A stretch of 64,000 nt of DNA, from assembly GCF_040958095.1 (NCBI RefSeq), contig NC_091219.1:30936558-31000557 (forward strand), in the 5' to 3' direction. Source of the stretch: Procambarus clarkii. Taxonomy: Eukaryota > Arthropoda > Malacostraca > Decapoda > Cambaridae. Shown here piece after piece: positions 8,605 to 19,620 of the stretch. The position numbers and the translations under genes were made by a program. The first letter of the stretch is position 1, and each line of letters begins with the position of its first letter. The notes beneath the pieces were generated by a model, which saw only the letters and a list, made by a program, of their open reading frames with translations, was not told the origin of the DNA and did not search any database.

Positions 8605-10652
8605 CTGTGGTGGCAACAGTGTTGTAGTTGTGGTTGTGGTGGCAACAGTGGTCTTGTAGTGGTGGTTGTGGTGGCAACAGTGGTCTTCTAGTGGTGGTTG
8701 TGGTGGCAACAGTGGTCGTGTAGTGGTGGTTGTGGTGGCAACAGTGGTCATGTAGTGGTGGTTGTGGTGACAACAGTGGTCATGTAGTGGTGGTTGTGGT
8801 GGCAACAGTGGTCTTGTAGTGGTGGTTGTGGTGGCAACAGTGGTCTTGTAGTGGTGGTTGTGGTGGCAACAGTGGTCATGTAGTGGTGGTTGTGGTGGCA
8901 ACAGTGGTCTTGTAGTGGTGGTTGTGGTGGCAACAGTGGTCATGTAGTGGTGGTTGTGGTGGCAACAGTGGTCATGTAGTGGTGGTTGTGGTGGCAACAG
9001 TGGTCATGTAGTGGTGGTTGTGGTGGCAACAGTGGTCATGTAGTGGTGGTTGTGGTGGCAACAGTGGTCTTGTAGTGGTGGTTGTGGTGGCAACAGTGGT
9101 CATGTAGTGGTGGTTGTGGTGGCAACAGTGGTCTTGTAGTGGTGGTTGTGGTGGCAACAGTGGTCATGTAGTGGTGGTTGTGGTGGTAACACTGGTCTTG
9201 TAGTGGTGGTTGTGGTGGCAACAGGGGTCTTGTAGTGGTGGTTGTGGTGGCAACAGTGGTCTTGTAGTGGTGGTTGTGGTGGCAACAGTGGTCTTGTAGT
9301 GGTGGTTGTGGTGGCAACAGTGGTCATGTAGTGGTGGTTGTGGTGGCAACAGTGGTCTTGTAGTGGTGGTTGTGGTGGCAACAGTGGTCATGTAGTGGTG
9401 GTTGTGGTGGTAACACTGGTCTTGTAGTGGTGGTTGTGGTGGCAATAGGGGTCTTGTAGTGGTGGTTGTGGTGGCAACAGTGGTCTTGTAGTGGTGGTTG
9501 TGGTGGCAACAGGGGTCTTGTAGTGGTGGTTGTGGTGGCAACAGTGGTCTTGTAGTGGTGGTTGTGGTGGCAACAGTGGTCTTGTAGTGGTGGTTGTGGT
9601 GGCAACAGGGGTCTTGTAGTGGTGGTTGTGGTGGCAACAGTGGTCTTGTAGTGGTGGTTGTGGTGGCAACAGGGCTCTTGTAGTGGTGGTTGTGGTGGCA
9701 ACAGTGGTCTTGTAGTGGTGGTTGTGGTGGCAACAAGGGTCTTGTAGTGGTGGTTGTGGTGGCAACAGTGGTCTTGTAGTGGTGGTTGTGGTGGCAACAG
9801 GGGTCTTGTAGTGGTGGTTGTGGTGGCAACAGGGGTCTTGTAGTGGTGGTTGTGGTGGCAACAGGGGTCTTGTAGTGGTGGTTGTGGTGGTAACACTGGT
9901 CTTGTAGTGGTGGTTGTGGTGGCAACAGTGGTCTTGTAGTGGTGGTTGTGGTGGCAACAGTGGTCTTGTAGTGGTGGTTGTGGTGGCAACAGTGGTCTTG
10001 TAGTGGTGGTTGTGGTGGCAACAGTGGTCTTGTAGTGGTGGTTGTGGTGGCAACAGTGGTCTTGTAGTGGTGGTTGTGGTGGCAACAGTGGTCATGTAGT
10101 GGTGGTTGTGGTGGCAACAGTGGTCTTGTAGTGGTGGTTGTGGTGGCAACAGTGGTCTTGTAGTGGTGGTTGTGGTGGCAACAGTGGTCTTGTAGTGGTG
10201 GTTGTGGTGGCAACAGTGGTCTTGTAGTGGTGGTTGTGGTGGCAACAGTGGTCTTGTAGTGGTGGTTGTGGTGGCAACAGTGGTCTTGTAGTCGTGGTTG
10301 TGGTGGCAACAGTGGTCTTGTAGTGGTGGTTGTGGTGGCAACAGTGGTCTTGTAGTCGTGGTTGTGGTGGCAACAGTGGTCTTGTAGTGGTGGTTGTGGT
10401 AGCAACAGTGGTCTTGTAGTCGTGGTTGTGGTGGCAACAGTGGTCTTGTAGTGGTGGTTGTGGTGGCAACAGTGGTCTTGTAGTCGTGGTTGTGGTGGCA
10501 ACAGTGGTCTTGTAGTGGTGGTTGTGGTGGCAACAGTGGTCTTGTAGTGGTGGTTGTGGTGGCAACAGTGGTCTTGTAGTTGTGGTTGTGGTTGTGGTGG
10601 CAACAGTGGTCTTGTAGTTGTGGTTGTGGTTGTGGTGGCAACAGTGGTCTTG
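8605..10652. repeat. 32-bp minisatellite array, about 64 units
   Basis: The unit contains GTGGTGGTTGTGGTGGCAAC followed by AGTGGTCTTGTA. The total of about 2,048 bp matches 64 units of 32 bp. Variants are grouped: the CATG form of the CTTG site is common at the left, AGGGG and AACACTGG forms sit in the middle (about 9,180-9,900), and a GTCGTGG form alternates with the usual GTGGTGG form near 10,290-10,500. Because 32 is not a multiple of 3, all minus frames stay open with a 32-residue period; these Thr/Pro/His frames are not genes. Confidence 0.97.
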
Positions 10653-10675
10653 AAGGCTATATATAGGTTCACCAG

Positions 10676-10745
10676 TTGTACTCACCTAGTTGTGCTTGCA
10701 AGGGATTGAGCTTTGGCTCTTTGGTCCCGCCTCAGATAAGGGTAC
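10676..10745 (-). mobile_element. LINE 3'-region fragment
   Basis: Contains CTCACCTAGTTGTGCTTGCA and GCTCTTTGGTCCCGCCTC. This segment adjoins the minus-strand LINE coding remnants at 32,108-32,285 and 48,405-48,765. Confidence 0.6.
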
Positions 10746-11552
10746 GCTGCTGATGTTATCCAGTTAATATGTATTTGGTGATAGGCTTTGTCTACTTTTT
10801 CTGATATTTTTTTTTATTAACACTTGCATCCTCATTATCGTATATTATCTCTAGATTTAGAACGGAAGAAGCCCCTAGTCACTTTGCACTTACTGATTGA
10901 AGTCAAGTAGCCATTTCTTAGACCATCTCTTCTGTATTCAGGATTATGTTATTCTCCTCTGTTCTGACTCGTCTCGTATTCCGTGATAAAGTCAGTGATA
11001 AGGAGAGATACTCGCGGATTACACTGATGATCTACGGTATGTGTAATGATGTAATGTGTAATTCAACTCTACTCTAACTTTTTCTGCAATGCATTAGCCT
11101 TATAAATAACTCAACCCACACACACATGGCATGAAGGCTACGATGCCCCCGCCCACCCTGAACCACTATCACATCGTAACTGATCAACACACGGCAATAC
11201 TTACGACTTGATAACCGTCCAAGAAAGACTCAAACATCACTGTCCTTTTGTTATGTGAGGGAATATTCATATTCTGACATTTTCTGCACTTCACTAGTCA
11301 CTTATTGGATATCTAGCTATTGATATCCAATATTTCCCCTCGAGTCAACACTAGTGAGTGAGTAGGCCTTCCATGGTTTAAAATAGTAGGTCATTAATGA
11401 AGGTAAGAAAATGGGTAATGAAGAAAACGAGTTATTCAGATGTTTACTAAGCGCTTGTAATAGCGAGTGAATCAGAGAAGCGAGTGAGAGAATTTAAGTG
11501 AAGTGTTGAGTGAGTTTGAAGGTATGAGTATGCCAGAAATATAACATTATAC
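10746..11552. other. No gene; one small hairpin
   Basis: No supported gene or repeat family. ATTGGATATC (11,304-11,313) is repeated inverted at 11,322-11,331. Confidence 0.5.
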
Positions 11553-12210
11553 CTTGAACCATACACCAGTAGTGTAGGAGCCCATGAACCATACACCAGT
11601 AGTGTAGGACCCCATGAACCATACACCAGTAGTGTAGGAGCCCATGAACCATACACCAGTAGTGTAGGAGCCCATGAACCATACACCAGTAGTGTAGGAC
11701 CCCATGAACCATACACCAGTAGTGTAGGAGCCCATGAACCATACACCAGTAGTGTAGGACCCCATGAACCATACACCAGTAGTGTAGGAGCCCATGAACC
11801 ATACACCAGTAGTGTAGGAGCCCATGAACCATACACCAGTAGTGTAGGACCCCATGAACCATACACCAGTAGTGTAGGACCCCATGAACCATACACCAGT
11901 AGTGTAGGACCCCATGAACCATACACCAGTAGTGTAGGAGCCCATGAACCATACACCAGTAGTGTAGGACCCCATGAACCATACACCAGTAGTGTAGGAC
12001 CCCATGAACCATACACCAGTAGTGTAGGAGCCCATGAACCATACACCAGTAGTGTAGGACCCCATGAACCATACACCAGTAGTGTAGGACCCCATGAACC
12101 ATACACCAGTAGTGTAGGACCCCATGAACCATACAGCCAGTAGTATAGGACCCCATGAACCATACACCAGTAGTGTAGGACCCCCATGAACCATACAGCC
12201 AGTAGTGTAT
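11553..12210. repeat. 30-bp minisatellite array, about 22 units
   Basis: The unit contains CATGAACCATACACCAGTAG. Units are nearly identical except for a C or G at the end of TGTAGGA, which follows an irregular series. The last two or three units carry extra changes (ACAGCCAG, extra C), as expected at an array edge. The period is a multiple of 3, so several minus frames read 10-residue repeats; I do not regard these as protein-coding. Confidence 0.97.
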
Positions 12211-12438
<228 letters not shown>

Positions 12439-12483
12439 GCCCGACAATCCCGCTTCTCCACGCCATTAATAAGGCCATTAGAT

Positions 12484-12606
12484 CAGCGAGTACGGCGGAC
12501 ACCACTCCTGTGCCAGGTAAGTCCACTACGGGCTCACCATAGCCCGTGCTATTTGGAACTTGTTCCGAGTAGCTGAATCTATAACAACAACAACAGCGAG
12601 TACGGC
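12484..12606 (+). mobile_element. AAC-tailed retroposon, copy 4, with 13-bp target duplication
   Basis: This is the cleanest copy. CAGCGAGTACGGC occurs at 12,484-12,496 and again at 12,594-12,606, flanking a 97-bp body that ends in AACAACAACAA. The body holds GTGCCAGGTAAGTCC and CTCACCATAGCCCGTGCTA. A target duplication of this length next to a simple-sequence tail is the mark of LINE-machinery retroposition. Confidence 0.9.
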
Positions 12607-13056
12607 CACCAGACCTCCGTACCATAGGTCATCAGGTGGTGGTAGACTGCAACTGATGCTATTCTCGTATACCATTTACCTGTCCATGTAAACTCATTAC
12701 TCACACAGGTATTTAGGGTGAGGGGTAAATATATTACTCACAGAGGCACTTATAAGTGATGGGTCAACTCATAACTCATGCTCATGAGGGGGGAGACTCA
12801 CGTATATATTGATTAGTTTTGGGTACTCATCTCTTGTACCCATCTATTTGTGCTCACCTATTTGGGACCTGTACTCACCTGCTTGTACTCACCTATTTGT
12901 GCCTGCAGGCTCAAGCGTTGGTTCTTGAGTCCTGTATTTCTAGCTACTGACTGTTTAAAAGCAATAACTTCTGTCCTATCATACATAGTTTTAAAGCTAT
13001 GAACAGTGTATGCTTCCACAACGAGTATACAGCATACACAAAGTCGCCTCACCTTA
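12607..13056. other. No gene; ACTCA-rich sequence
   Basis: Degenerate ACTCA/CTCAT repeats run from about 12,690 to 12,850. A small LINE 3' piece (CTCACCTATTTGTGCCTGCA) is near 12,889-12,908. Confidence 0.5.
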
Positions 13057-13061
13057 CCCCC

Positions 13062-13112
<51 letters not shown>
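13057..13112. repeat. Poly-C joined to CA microsatellite
   Basis: About 22 C are followed directly by about 34 bp of CA. A second short CA tract lies at about 13,290-13,313. Confidence 0.95.
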
Positions 13113-13114
<2 letters not shown>

Positions 13115-13329
13115 AACACCTGAAGGAACACCATTACAACTGCCTCGTTCTGGCCAGTGGGGAAGGTTTAGACGAGTGACACCTCCTGGACGTATGATTA
13201 CAGCGCCTGAACAAACAGGTGTCAGAAGAGCCATAATCACAATGTGACATGCTTGTCCTACCTGTCTCTCAGCCTGCACCTTCCCTCTGATAATACACAC
13301 ACACACACACACACTAGTCATTCGCTCTC

Positions 13330-13995
13330 TCTCCCTGCTGGAGCATACCTTAAGATGGTTCCTAGAGTTCTATTCCCCAATCCCTGCCTGGGGCCCAGGC
13401 TGGACTTGTGAAAACTTGGTCCACCAGGCTGTTGCTTGGAGCGGCCCGCAGGCCCACATATCCACAATAGCCCGGTTGGTCCGGTATCTCTTGCAGGAAC
13501 CTATTTAATTGCTTTTGAAGAAGTCCGCCTGTGTTCCGGCAATATTTCTAATGCTTGCTGGGAGGGTATTGAAGAGCCGTGGACCCCTGATGTAAAGACA
13601 GTGCTCTCTGACTGTGCCTGTGGCACCTCTACTCTTTACTGGCTCTATTCTGCACTTCCTTCTGTATCTTTCGCTCCAGTATGTTGGTATTCTACTGTGC
13701 AAATTACAACAATAGTATGCCCTCTATTTCAACACTCCTGCTCTGAGAGGGGAAGTGAGTACTGAGCAGTAGTCAAGACGTGACAGCACCAGTGATTTGT
13801 AGAGTATTAGCACTTATGGATTTGAAAGTTATCATAATCCATCCTATCATTTTTCTGGCCGCCGCTAAATTTGCTCGGTTATATTCACTAAATGTCAGGT
13901 CGTCAGATATCATAATTCCCAGATCTTTTACATGTTGTTTTCCTTCTATAAGTCTGACTGTGTCTTGTACACTGTACAAGACACCTGACATTCTT
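13330..13995 (-). mobile_element. LINE reverse-transcriptase C-terminal remnant
   Basis: The minus strand reads from about 13,990 downwards as a LINE polyprotein end: a VKDLGIMISDDLTFSEYNRA-like segment (about 13,870-13,930) and ARKMIGWIMITFKS. A frame change is followed by a stretch near 13,505-13,700 containing RGPRLFNTLPASIRNI. It then runs into the family 3' segment seen at 2,104-2,470. Stops and shifts show decay. The arrangement is of CR1/L2-like type, but the clade is uncertain. Confidence 0.75.
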
Positions 13996-14004
13996 ACCTT
14001 ATAT

Positions 14005-14190
14005 GCCCAACCACTTGGGCTGGACGGTAGAACGACGGTCTCGCTTCATGCAGGTCGGCTTTCAATCCCCGACCGTCCAAGTGGTTGGGCACCATTCCTT
14101 CCCTTCGTCCTATTCCAAATCCTTATCCTGACCCCTCCCAGTCCTATATAGCCGTGATGGCTTGGCGCTTTCCCCCTGATAGTTACCTTA
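14005..14190 (+). mobile_element. tRNA-derived SINE
   Basis: A tRNA-like head with B box (TTTCAATCCCCGACCGTCC) is followed by the body CCTTATCCTGACCCCTCCCA and ATGGCTTGGCGCTTTCC. A reverse copy is at 19,491-19,620, and a body fragment is at about 49,395-49,462. The flanking phrase CCACTTGG is repeated inside the element. Confidence 0.75.
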
Positions 14191-15016
14191 CCTTGTAGAC
14201 TGTACTTAGTTTCAGTTCAACATTTCCACCATGCCTAAGCACCTGGAACTTAACACTGTTGAACATCATGTTATTTTCCGTTGCCCAAGCGAAGACTTAT
14301 TAATAGCAGTTAACACTTCTACCAAACACATAAATTAAATAGAAGACAAAAATTGTTGAAGTTAATGTAATACACAATTTTAAATGAAAATACTACAAGA
14401 AAAACGAGTAAACAGAACAACTATATTGAACTACCAACATTTCAAGGGGCTTAGGAGCTAATGTTGAACCGTGGAAGCACTCCTAGGTAAGCACACACAC
14501 GTAGTGACGTACCAACCTGTCCTCCACTAATACGTCTAATTGTATACGTATTTTACGTATAAAATTAATACTAATACGTATTTTATACGGGGGGGGGGGG
14601 GTTCACTAATAGACCCCAACGTACAAAATAAGAGGTACAATGGAAAGTAGCGGCTCACAAATATCCACGTTTTCTATGCGCTGTTGGTTGGGTTAGGTGG
14701 GTTGCTTGGGTGTGGAAGGTGGTGCCAACTGCCTATATATAGCCTTCTCGGCTGGGGGTTCGAGCTGTGACTGGCATGCACGGTCGACACAGGCAGTGAA
14801 TGTTACAATGGTATTGTGTTAAAACACTGTCCAGTTATCTTAATGAATTGGAAACTTTACTCGTAACAATTATTACAAGCAATAAATTCTGGCCGGAATG
14901 AAGAGGTGCTCAGCAGACTAAAGCAAACTAACATTTACTGACAACGACTGAAATCACTTAGTTTACCCCCTTGAACGGTGATATACACTGCTGAAATAGT
15001 GTAGTTTACACTATTA
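14191..15016. other. No gene; poly-G tract
   Basis: AT-rich unassigned sequence. A run of G lies near 14,589-14,601. Confidence 0.5.
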
Positions 15017-15084
15017 GGGAGCCGGTCGGCCGAGCGGACAGCACGCTGGACTTGTGATCTTGTGGTCCCGGGTTCGATCACGTA
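15017..15084 (+). mobile_element. Truncated tRNA-headed SINE
   Basis: Starts GGGAGCCGGTCGGCCGAGCG and carries GACTTGTGATCTTGTGGTCC and GGGTTCGATC. This is the same head as the SINE in DTL intron 6 (61,758-62,017, reverse). The sequence departs from that family after the B box, so the copy is 3'-truncated. Confidence 0.75.
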
Positions 15085-15445
15085 ACTAAGAGAAAGCCAA
15101 AAGTCAATATCAACAAAGCAGGAGCTAAGGTTTACCTCCTTCCCCATCCACCATCGACAAAATCCAAACCAACGACTTGGTAGGACAAAGTTTGGCTCCC
15201 GACACACCCACCTCCCAATTCTATCCCGAACCTCACTCCCTCCCTATCCACCATCCACTCCCTCAATGCCTCTCTCCCTCAAGTATCTAATCCAATTACC
15301 CTCAGACCAGCGGCACGGAACAACAGTGGATCATTCCAGTCCACCAGAGAGAGACACGGGGGGGAGGGGGAGAAAAAAATGGACAATCGTTGGTGAGAGC
15401 CTTCCCCAACTGGTGGAGGATACGAACCATCCAATTATAGTCGGC
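15085..15445. other. No feature recognised
   Basis: Unassigned. A short C-rich part is at 15,200-15,260. Confidence 0.4.
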
Positions 15446-15524
15446 AGAGGGTTGAGGGGGAGGGAAGGAAGGGGGAGAGAGAGGGGGAGGGAGGGAGGGA
15501 GAGGGGGAGGGAGGGAGGGGGAGG

Positions 15525-15612
<88 letters not shown>

Positions 15613-15632
15613 CAGAGACAGACAGACAGATT
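15446..15632. repeat. Purine-rich tract: GGGA, GA and GACA repeats
   Basis: All purines fall on the plus strand over much of the stretch. A GGGAGG part passes into a long GA run and then GACAGA repeats. Confidence 0.95.
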
Positions 15633-16151
15633 TCTTATCGAAATCACCTCTCTGCTCCCTATTTATGACTTGATGTCAGCTCTCTCCTGCCTATTTATAA
15701 CTTGTCGAAGTCACCTCCTCCTATCAATATATAGTCGAAGTCAATATATATATTCTATCAATATGTTGATACAAAGTCGATGGTAGACAAACAGCAGAAG
15801 TGCCCCAGTGAGCACCAGTGCCCAAGAGCGCCGTCAGGTCCACGCCGAGGTCATCAACCCACCAATTCAACGCCGAATCAATCTTGATATACGTCGAATC
15901 GACGCCTCGTTTGGCTCTAGTGGCCACTGGGGAAGATAGTTCAGACACTAAGACAAACTAACACGCTGGAAAAGTAGGAAATGTATACAATGAATAACAA
16001 TGAAGAGGACATGGCGAGGAAGCCTGACACGCGCCCGCCTGACTTATCTGGACAAACGACATTGATGTGACGTTAAATCAACGCTGGTATAACGTTGATG
16101 GCCGTTACGTTGTTTTAATGTTGATGTAACGTTGTTGCAGCACATTTTGCC
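15633..16151. other. No feature recognised
   Basis: Unassigned. AACGTTGATG-type words recur near 16,060-16,135 but form no regular array. Confidence 0.45.
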
Positions 16152-16301
16152 TGCTGGAATGCGTTGTTGTTGTTGTTATAGATTCAGCTACTCGGAACAA
16201 GTTCCAAGTAGCACGGGCTATGGTGAGCCCGTAACTTACCTGGCACAGGAGAGGTGCCGTCTGTGTTGTCTGCATCTGTAACCTAGACGTGCTGGAATGC
16301 G
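16152..16301 (-). mobile_element. AAC-tailed retroposon, copy 5, with 12-bp target duplication
   Basis: TGCTGGAATGCG flanks the element at 16,152-16,163 and 16,290-16,301. The body (16,164-16,289) is read on the minus strand and is longer at its 5' side than the other copies, as expected for variable 5' truncation. The minus strand carries GTGCCAGGTAAGT. Confidence 0.88.
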
Positions 16302-16794
16302 AGACGCGTCCCGTACGCACGGGACACATGAGGTGCTTGCAGTGGCTGCCTGCATTGCTTGCCTCATAATTAACCAGGACTCGAGGGCCAAGTAATTAGA
16401 CACATCTTACCAGCCGTAACAAGGGGTCAGGGCAGGTTGCAAGTCACTCCAAACTCTGCCAATTAAGGCCCTAATTGGAGCTTAAAGGTAGCACTAAACA
16501 CCGGGTATTACAAGCCAATTAAGAGATAATAATTACTGCTCGATATAGTTTCTGATCCTAACTGGGATCTTTCATAGTGATTGGGATTTACAACAGGAGC
16601 AATTATAGAGAAAGTGATAGTTAAGAGTTGTGAAGGGGAAACCTGTGTTGGAGGTCAGTCCTTCCACCAAACATTACACTACTTACACCAACAGTTGTTC
16701 AAACCTACAACAGTGGACTGCTTTTGGACCCCCAAAAAACTCTTGAAATTTTTGTATTCCAGGATTACAACTCTTCGTTTGTACTCTTGGAATA
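16302..16794. other. No feature recognised
   Basis: Unassigned sequence with no supported gene. Confidence 0.45.
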
Positions 16795-16881
16795 CCACAA
16801 AGTCTACGGGCTCACCATAGCCCGTGTTGCTTGGAGCTTTTTGTTCCAGGTAGCGAATCTTTAACAACAACATCCACAAAG
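16795..16881 (+). mobile_element. AAC-tailed retroposon, copy 6, short
   Basis: CCACAAAG flanks a 71-bp body at 16,795-16,802 and 16,874-16,881. The body starts inside the family at CTACGGGCTCACCATAGCCC, so the 5' part with the splice-donor motif is missing. Confidence 0.8.
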
Positions 16882-16907
16882 AGCAAGTCAAAAAAATGAA
16901 GCAGTAA

Positions 16908-17085
16908 GTTGACCAATCCACACACTAGAAAATGAAGGGACGACAACGTTTCGATCCGTCCTGGACCATTCTCAAGACAATCAACTTGAGAGTGGTCCAG
17001 GACGGACCGAAACGTCGTCGTCGTCCCTTCACCTTCTAGTGTGTGGTCTGGTCAACATACTTCAGCCACGTTATTGTGACTCATC
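16908..17085. mobile_element. Foldback element with about 70-bp arms
   Basis: Arms at 16,908-16,978 and about 16,987-17,059 are inverted copies meeting at a short loop. The inner part reads GGTCCAGGACGGACCGAAAC. An asymmetric tail (CAGCCACGTTATTGTGACTC) follows and is also present after the copy at 22,576-22,760. Confidence 0.85.
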
Positions 17086-17440
17086 GCCTGCACTGGAGCA
17101 GTAACTATCCAACCTAACCTGTCCTAGGCCTTAATAAACAAAGCTAGGCCTAACATGAGCCACGTTGAGCATAATTCAGTATGTGCTATACCAGGTCTAG
17201 GAAAATTTAGGTTTAGTTATTGCATTCTACCCTCTACAAAAATACTGGTACAAAACATGTTTTGTACCCGAAACAGTCCATTTTTGTACATTCCAATCAT
17301 TTTTGGATGGCGGCGGTGAGACCTCACTATATAACACATATGGAGCCTTAACAAGGCGAAGAACACTAGTTGTGGTATTTCTAAGCCTTCAAGATATGAA
17401 CACCAGTACCCCATTTGCCTTGTTCTGAACACTCACGTGT
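17086..17440. other. No feature recognised
   Basis: Some words (TACTGGTACAAAACA) recall a stretch near 25,510-25,560, suggesting an old dispersed repeat. No gene is visible. Confidence 0.4.
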
Positions 17441-17586
17441 ATCAAATGAACAAATCCACAAGGGCCGTGGCGAGGATTCGAACCTGCGTCCGGGAGCATC
17501 CCAGACACTGCCTTAATCGACTGAGCTACGACAGGGTTAAAAGGTTCGAATCCTCGTCACGGCCCTTGTGGATTTGTTCATTTGAT
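17441..17586 (-). mobile_element. Foldback whose loop holds a tRNA-like sequence
   Basis: Arms of 44 bp (17,441-17,484 and 17,543-17,586) differ at one base. The minus strand reads CGTAGCTCAGTCGATTAAGG (A box) and CGCAGGTTCGAATCCTCG (B box), so a tRNA-derived unit spans the loop and one arm. An anticodon-like stem (GTCTGG with CCGGAC) can be drawn, but the loop lacks the usual T before the anticodon, so I do not call a functional tRNA. Confidence 0.8.
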
Positions 17587-19215
17587 GCATCACGTTAGTG
17601 TGATCTGTGTGTGTGTGCCTCACGTGTATCGTTAGCCTTAAGTTCCTTGTAATCGTGACTACCGTTGCAGTTTCCATGTTAAGCTTATATTCAGTTATTC
17701 TAGTAACCTCCTCAAGGCTCAGGACCCGACATTTCTCACCATAAAGCTGTCTCTCTCAGTTTCCAGTCATTATAAACGTCCATTTAAATAATTTTGGTGC
17801 AATTTTGAGCCTTCTGAATACATTTCTCACACTATTTTTTAACAATTGTAAATTGACTTGTCAATCCTGTGTAAATTCTGTGTTGGTTGTCAATCCTGTG
17901 TGTAAATCACTTACACAGTATATATGGTAAATATCCCGCCCAGCCTCCTGTTTACGTGGTAACTTGTAGTAGCCACGTGGACCACCCTACACCTGTCCAC
18001 GTCATGGGACAATTACAAAGTACAATTTGGTACTGTTGAATTTGGACAAACCGTAAAACGTTAGCTATTTGTATTGGTAATAAAACCTAACCTAACCTTC
18101 CTAGGTCTAATATATGCTACCTAAGGCCAAATATAGTCCATATATGTGCTATACTAGGCCTTGGAATATTTCTTTGGTTTTTAGCTTTATTTTGTCCAGA
18201 CTTTATAAAGTGAATAGTATGAAACTCTACTATGTAATTGTCCACTAGGTCAGTGCCCTGCTCCACCCAACATGCTCTCTCCCTTTATACTATCCTCTCG
18301 AAATTTATATGTTTAAATCCCTCATCAATTGAACAAATTGATGTTTATATCCACCCTCAGCAATTGTTTTTACCATAAACATTTGACCTGTAATTTCCCA
18401 GCTCGATAATCATATTTACAAGAATTGTATTGCCTGTACAACTCCACAGAGGTGGTTTACACAACTTCTTTCAGTGTGTTTTACTGGTTAAACAAACACA
18501 CACAATATGAGTGTTTCATTATGTTTCTCGGACTCTTATGGCTTTCTAGTTTCCCCACAGATGTCTTGTTGCTCCAGTTTCTTTTAATAATTTAAATAGA
18601 ATTTTCTTCCACCCTGTCTATTCTCATTGGTATTTTGTATATCGTGATCATATCCCCCTCTGCTCGTTCTATCCCTCTAGTGCTATTAGATATATTTCCT
18701 TCAACATATCCTCGTTAATTGAAGTATAAGTCATGTTGCAAATATCTGCACGTTTTTAAGTTTTTGTGCTTCAAGAGGGTGGAGTCCATGCCTGCGCTGC
18801 ATATTCTTGCATTGGTCTCACGTAGGTTGTTTAAATTGCATTGAATGAGTGAACTGAGTATAGGAGGGAGAGAATGAGGAAGGGAGTAAATGAAGGAGTG
18901 AGAGGGGAGAGAGAAGAGAGGAAGGGGGATGGGATGGGGTGGTGAAGGGGGCCAAGTCTCCAGGGATGCCAGGTTAGACTCCCACTTTAAGGAGGGTATA
19001 TTTTTATGCGTAACAAAGTGGAGGTTAATGCATTTAGGCCAGATTTACCCTCCAGCCACAACCCGACACCTGGCGCCTGGTGTGCCGGGTTACCCTCACT
19101 CACTCACTCCTTCCCTCGGTCCTTCACTCCCTCCCTCACTCCCTCCCTCACTCCCTCCCTCACTCGCGCATCACTCTCTCCTTCCATCACACCCCATCTC
19201 TCCTTCCCTCCATCG
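17587..19215. other. No gene recognised
   Basis: AT-rich sequence with scattered CCTAACCTAACC words, a purine-rich part at 18,855-18,950, and CTCCCTCA repeats at 19,095-19,165. No open frame shows a domain. Confidence 0.5.
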
Positions 19216-19490
19216 ATTGATTGATTGATGAAGATTAAGCCACCCAAAAGGTGGCACGGGCATGAATAGCCCGTAAGTGGTGGCCCTTTTGAGCCATTAT
19301 CAGTATCAAGAGCTAATCCTGGAGATTTGTGGAGGTGCGACTGCGGTGCAGTCGCACCTCCACAAATCCGCAGGGCACCTCCACAGGTGCCAATACCAGT
19401 CAATACTGGCATTGACTCAAAAGGGCCATCACTTACGGGCTATTCATGCCCGTGCCACCTTTTGGGTGGCTTAATCTTCATCAATCAATC
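19216..19490. mobile_element. Large foldback element with nested perfect hairpin
   Basis: Outer arms at 19,216-19,292 and about 19,416-19,490 are inverted copies reading ATGAAGATTAAGCCACCC. In the middle, ATTTGTGGAGGTGCGACTGC (19,325-19,344) has a perfect inverted copy at 19,348-19,367 with a 3-nt loop. Single arms of the same family are at 29,231-29,300 and 49,494-49,550. Confidence 0.88.
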
Positions 19491-19620
19491 AGGATAAGGA
19501 TTTGGGATGGGACGGGGGAAAGGAATGTTGCCCATCCACTTGGACGGTCGGGGATTGAACGCCGACCTGCATGGAGACCGTCGCTCTACCGTCCAGCCCA
19601 AGTGGTTGGACGGTAATATA
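19491..19620 (-). mobile_element. tRNA-derived SINE, reverse copy
   Basis: Reverse complement of the family at 14,005-14,190: it contains AAGGATTTGGGATGGGACGG and GGACGGTCGGGGATTGAACG. It directly abuts the foldback on its left. Confidence 0.75.

Noticed and set aside
9164-10672. A 502-codon open frame on the minus strand
   Set aside because: It lies within the 32-bp tandem array, every frame is open for the same reason, and the Thr/Pro/His repeats have no start context or splice signals.
8605-12210. Regular repeats with units of 30-32 bp that might suggest a CRISPR array
   Set aside because: The units are directly adjacent with no unique spacers, and the genome is clearly eukaryotic.
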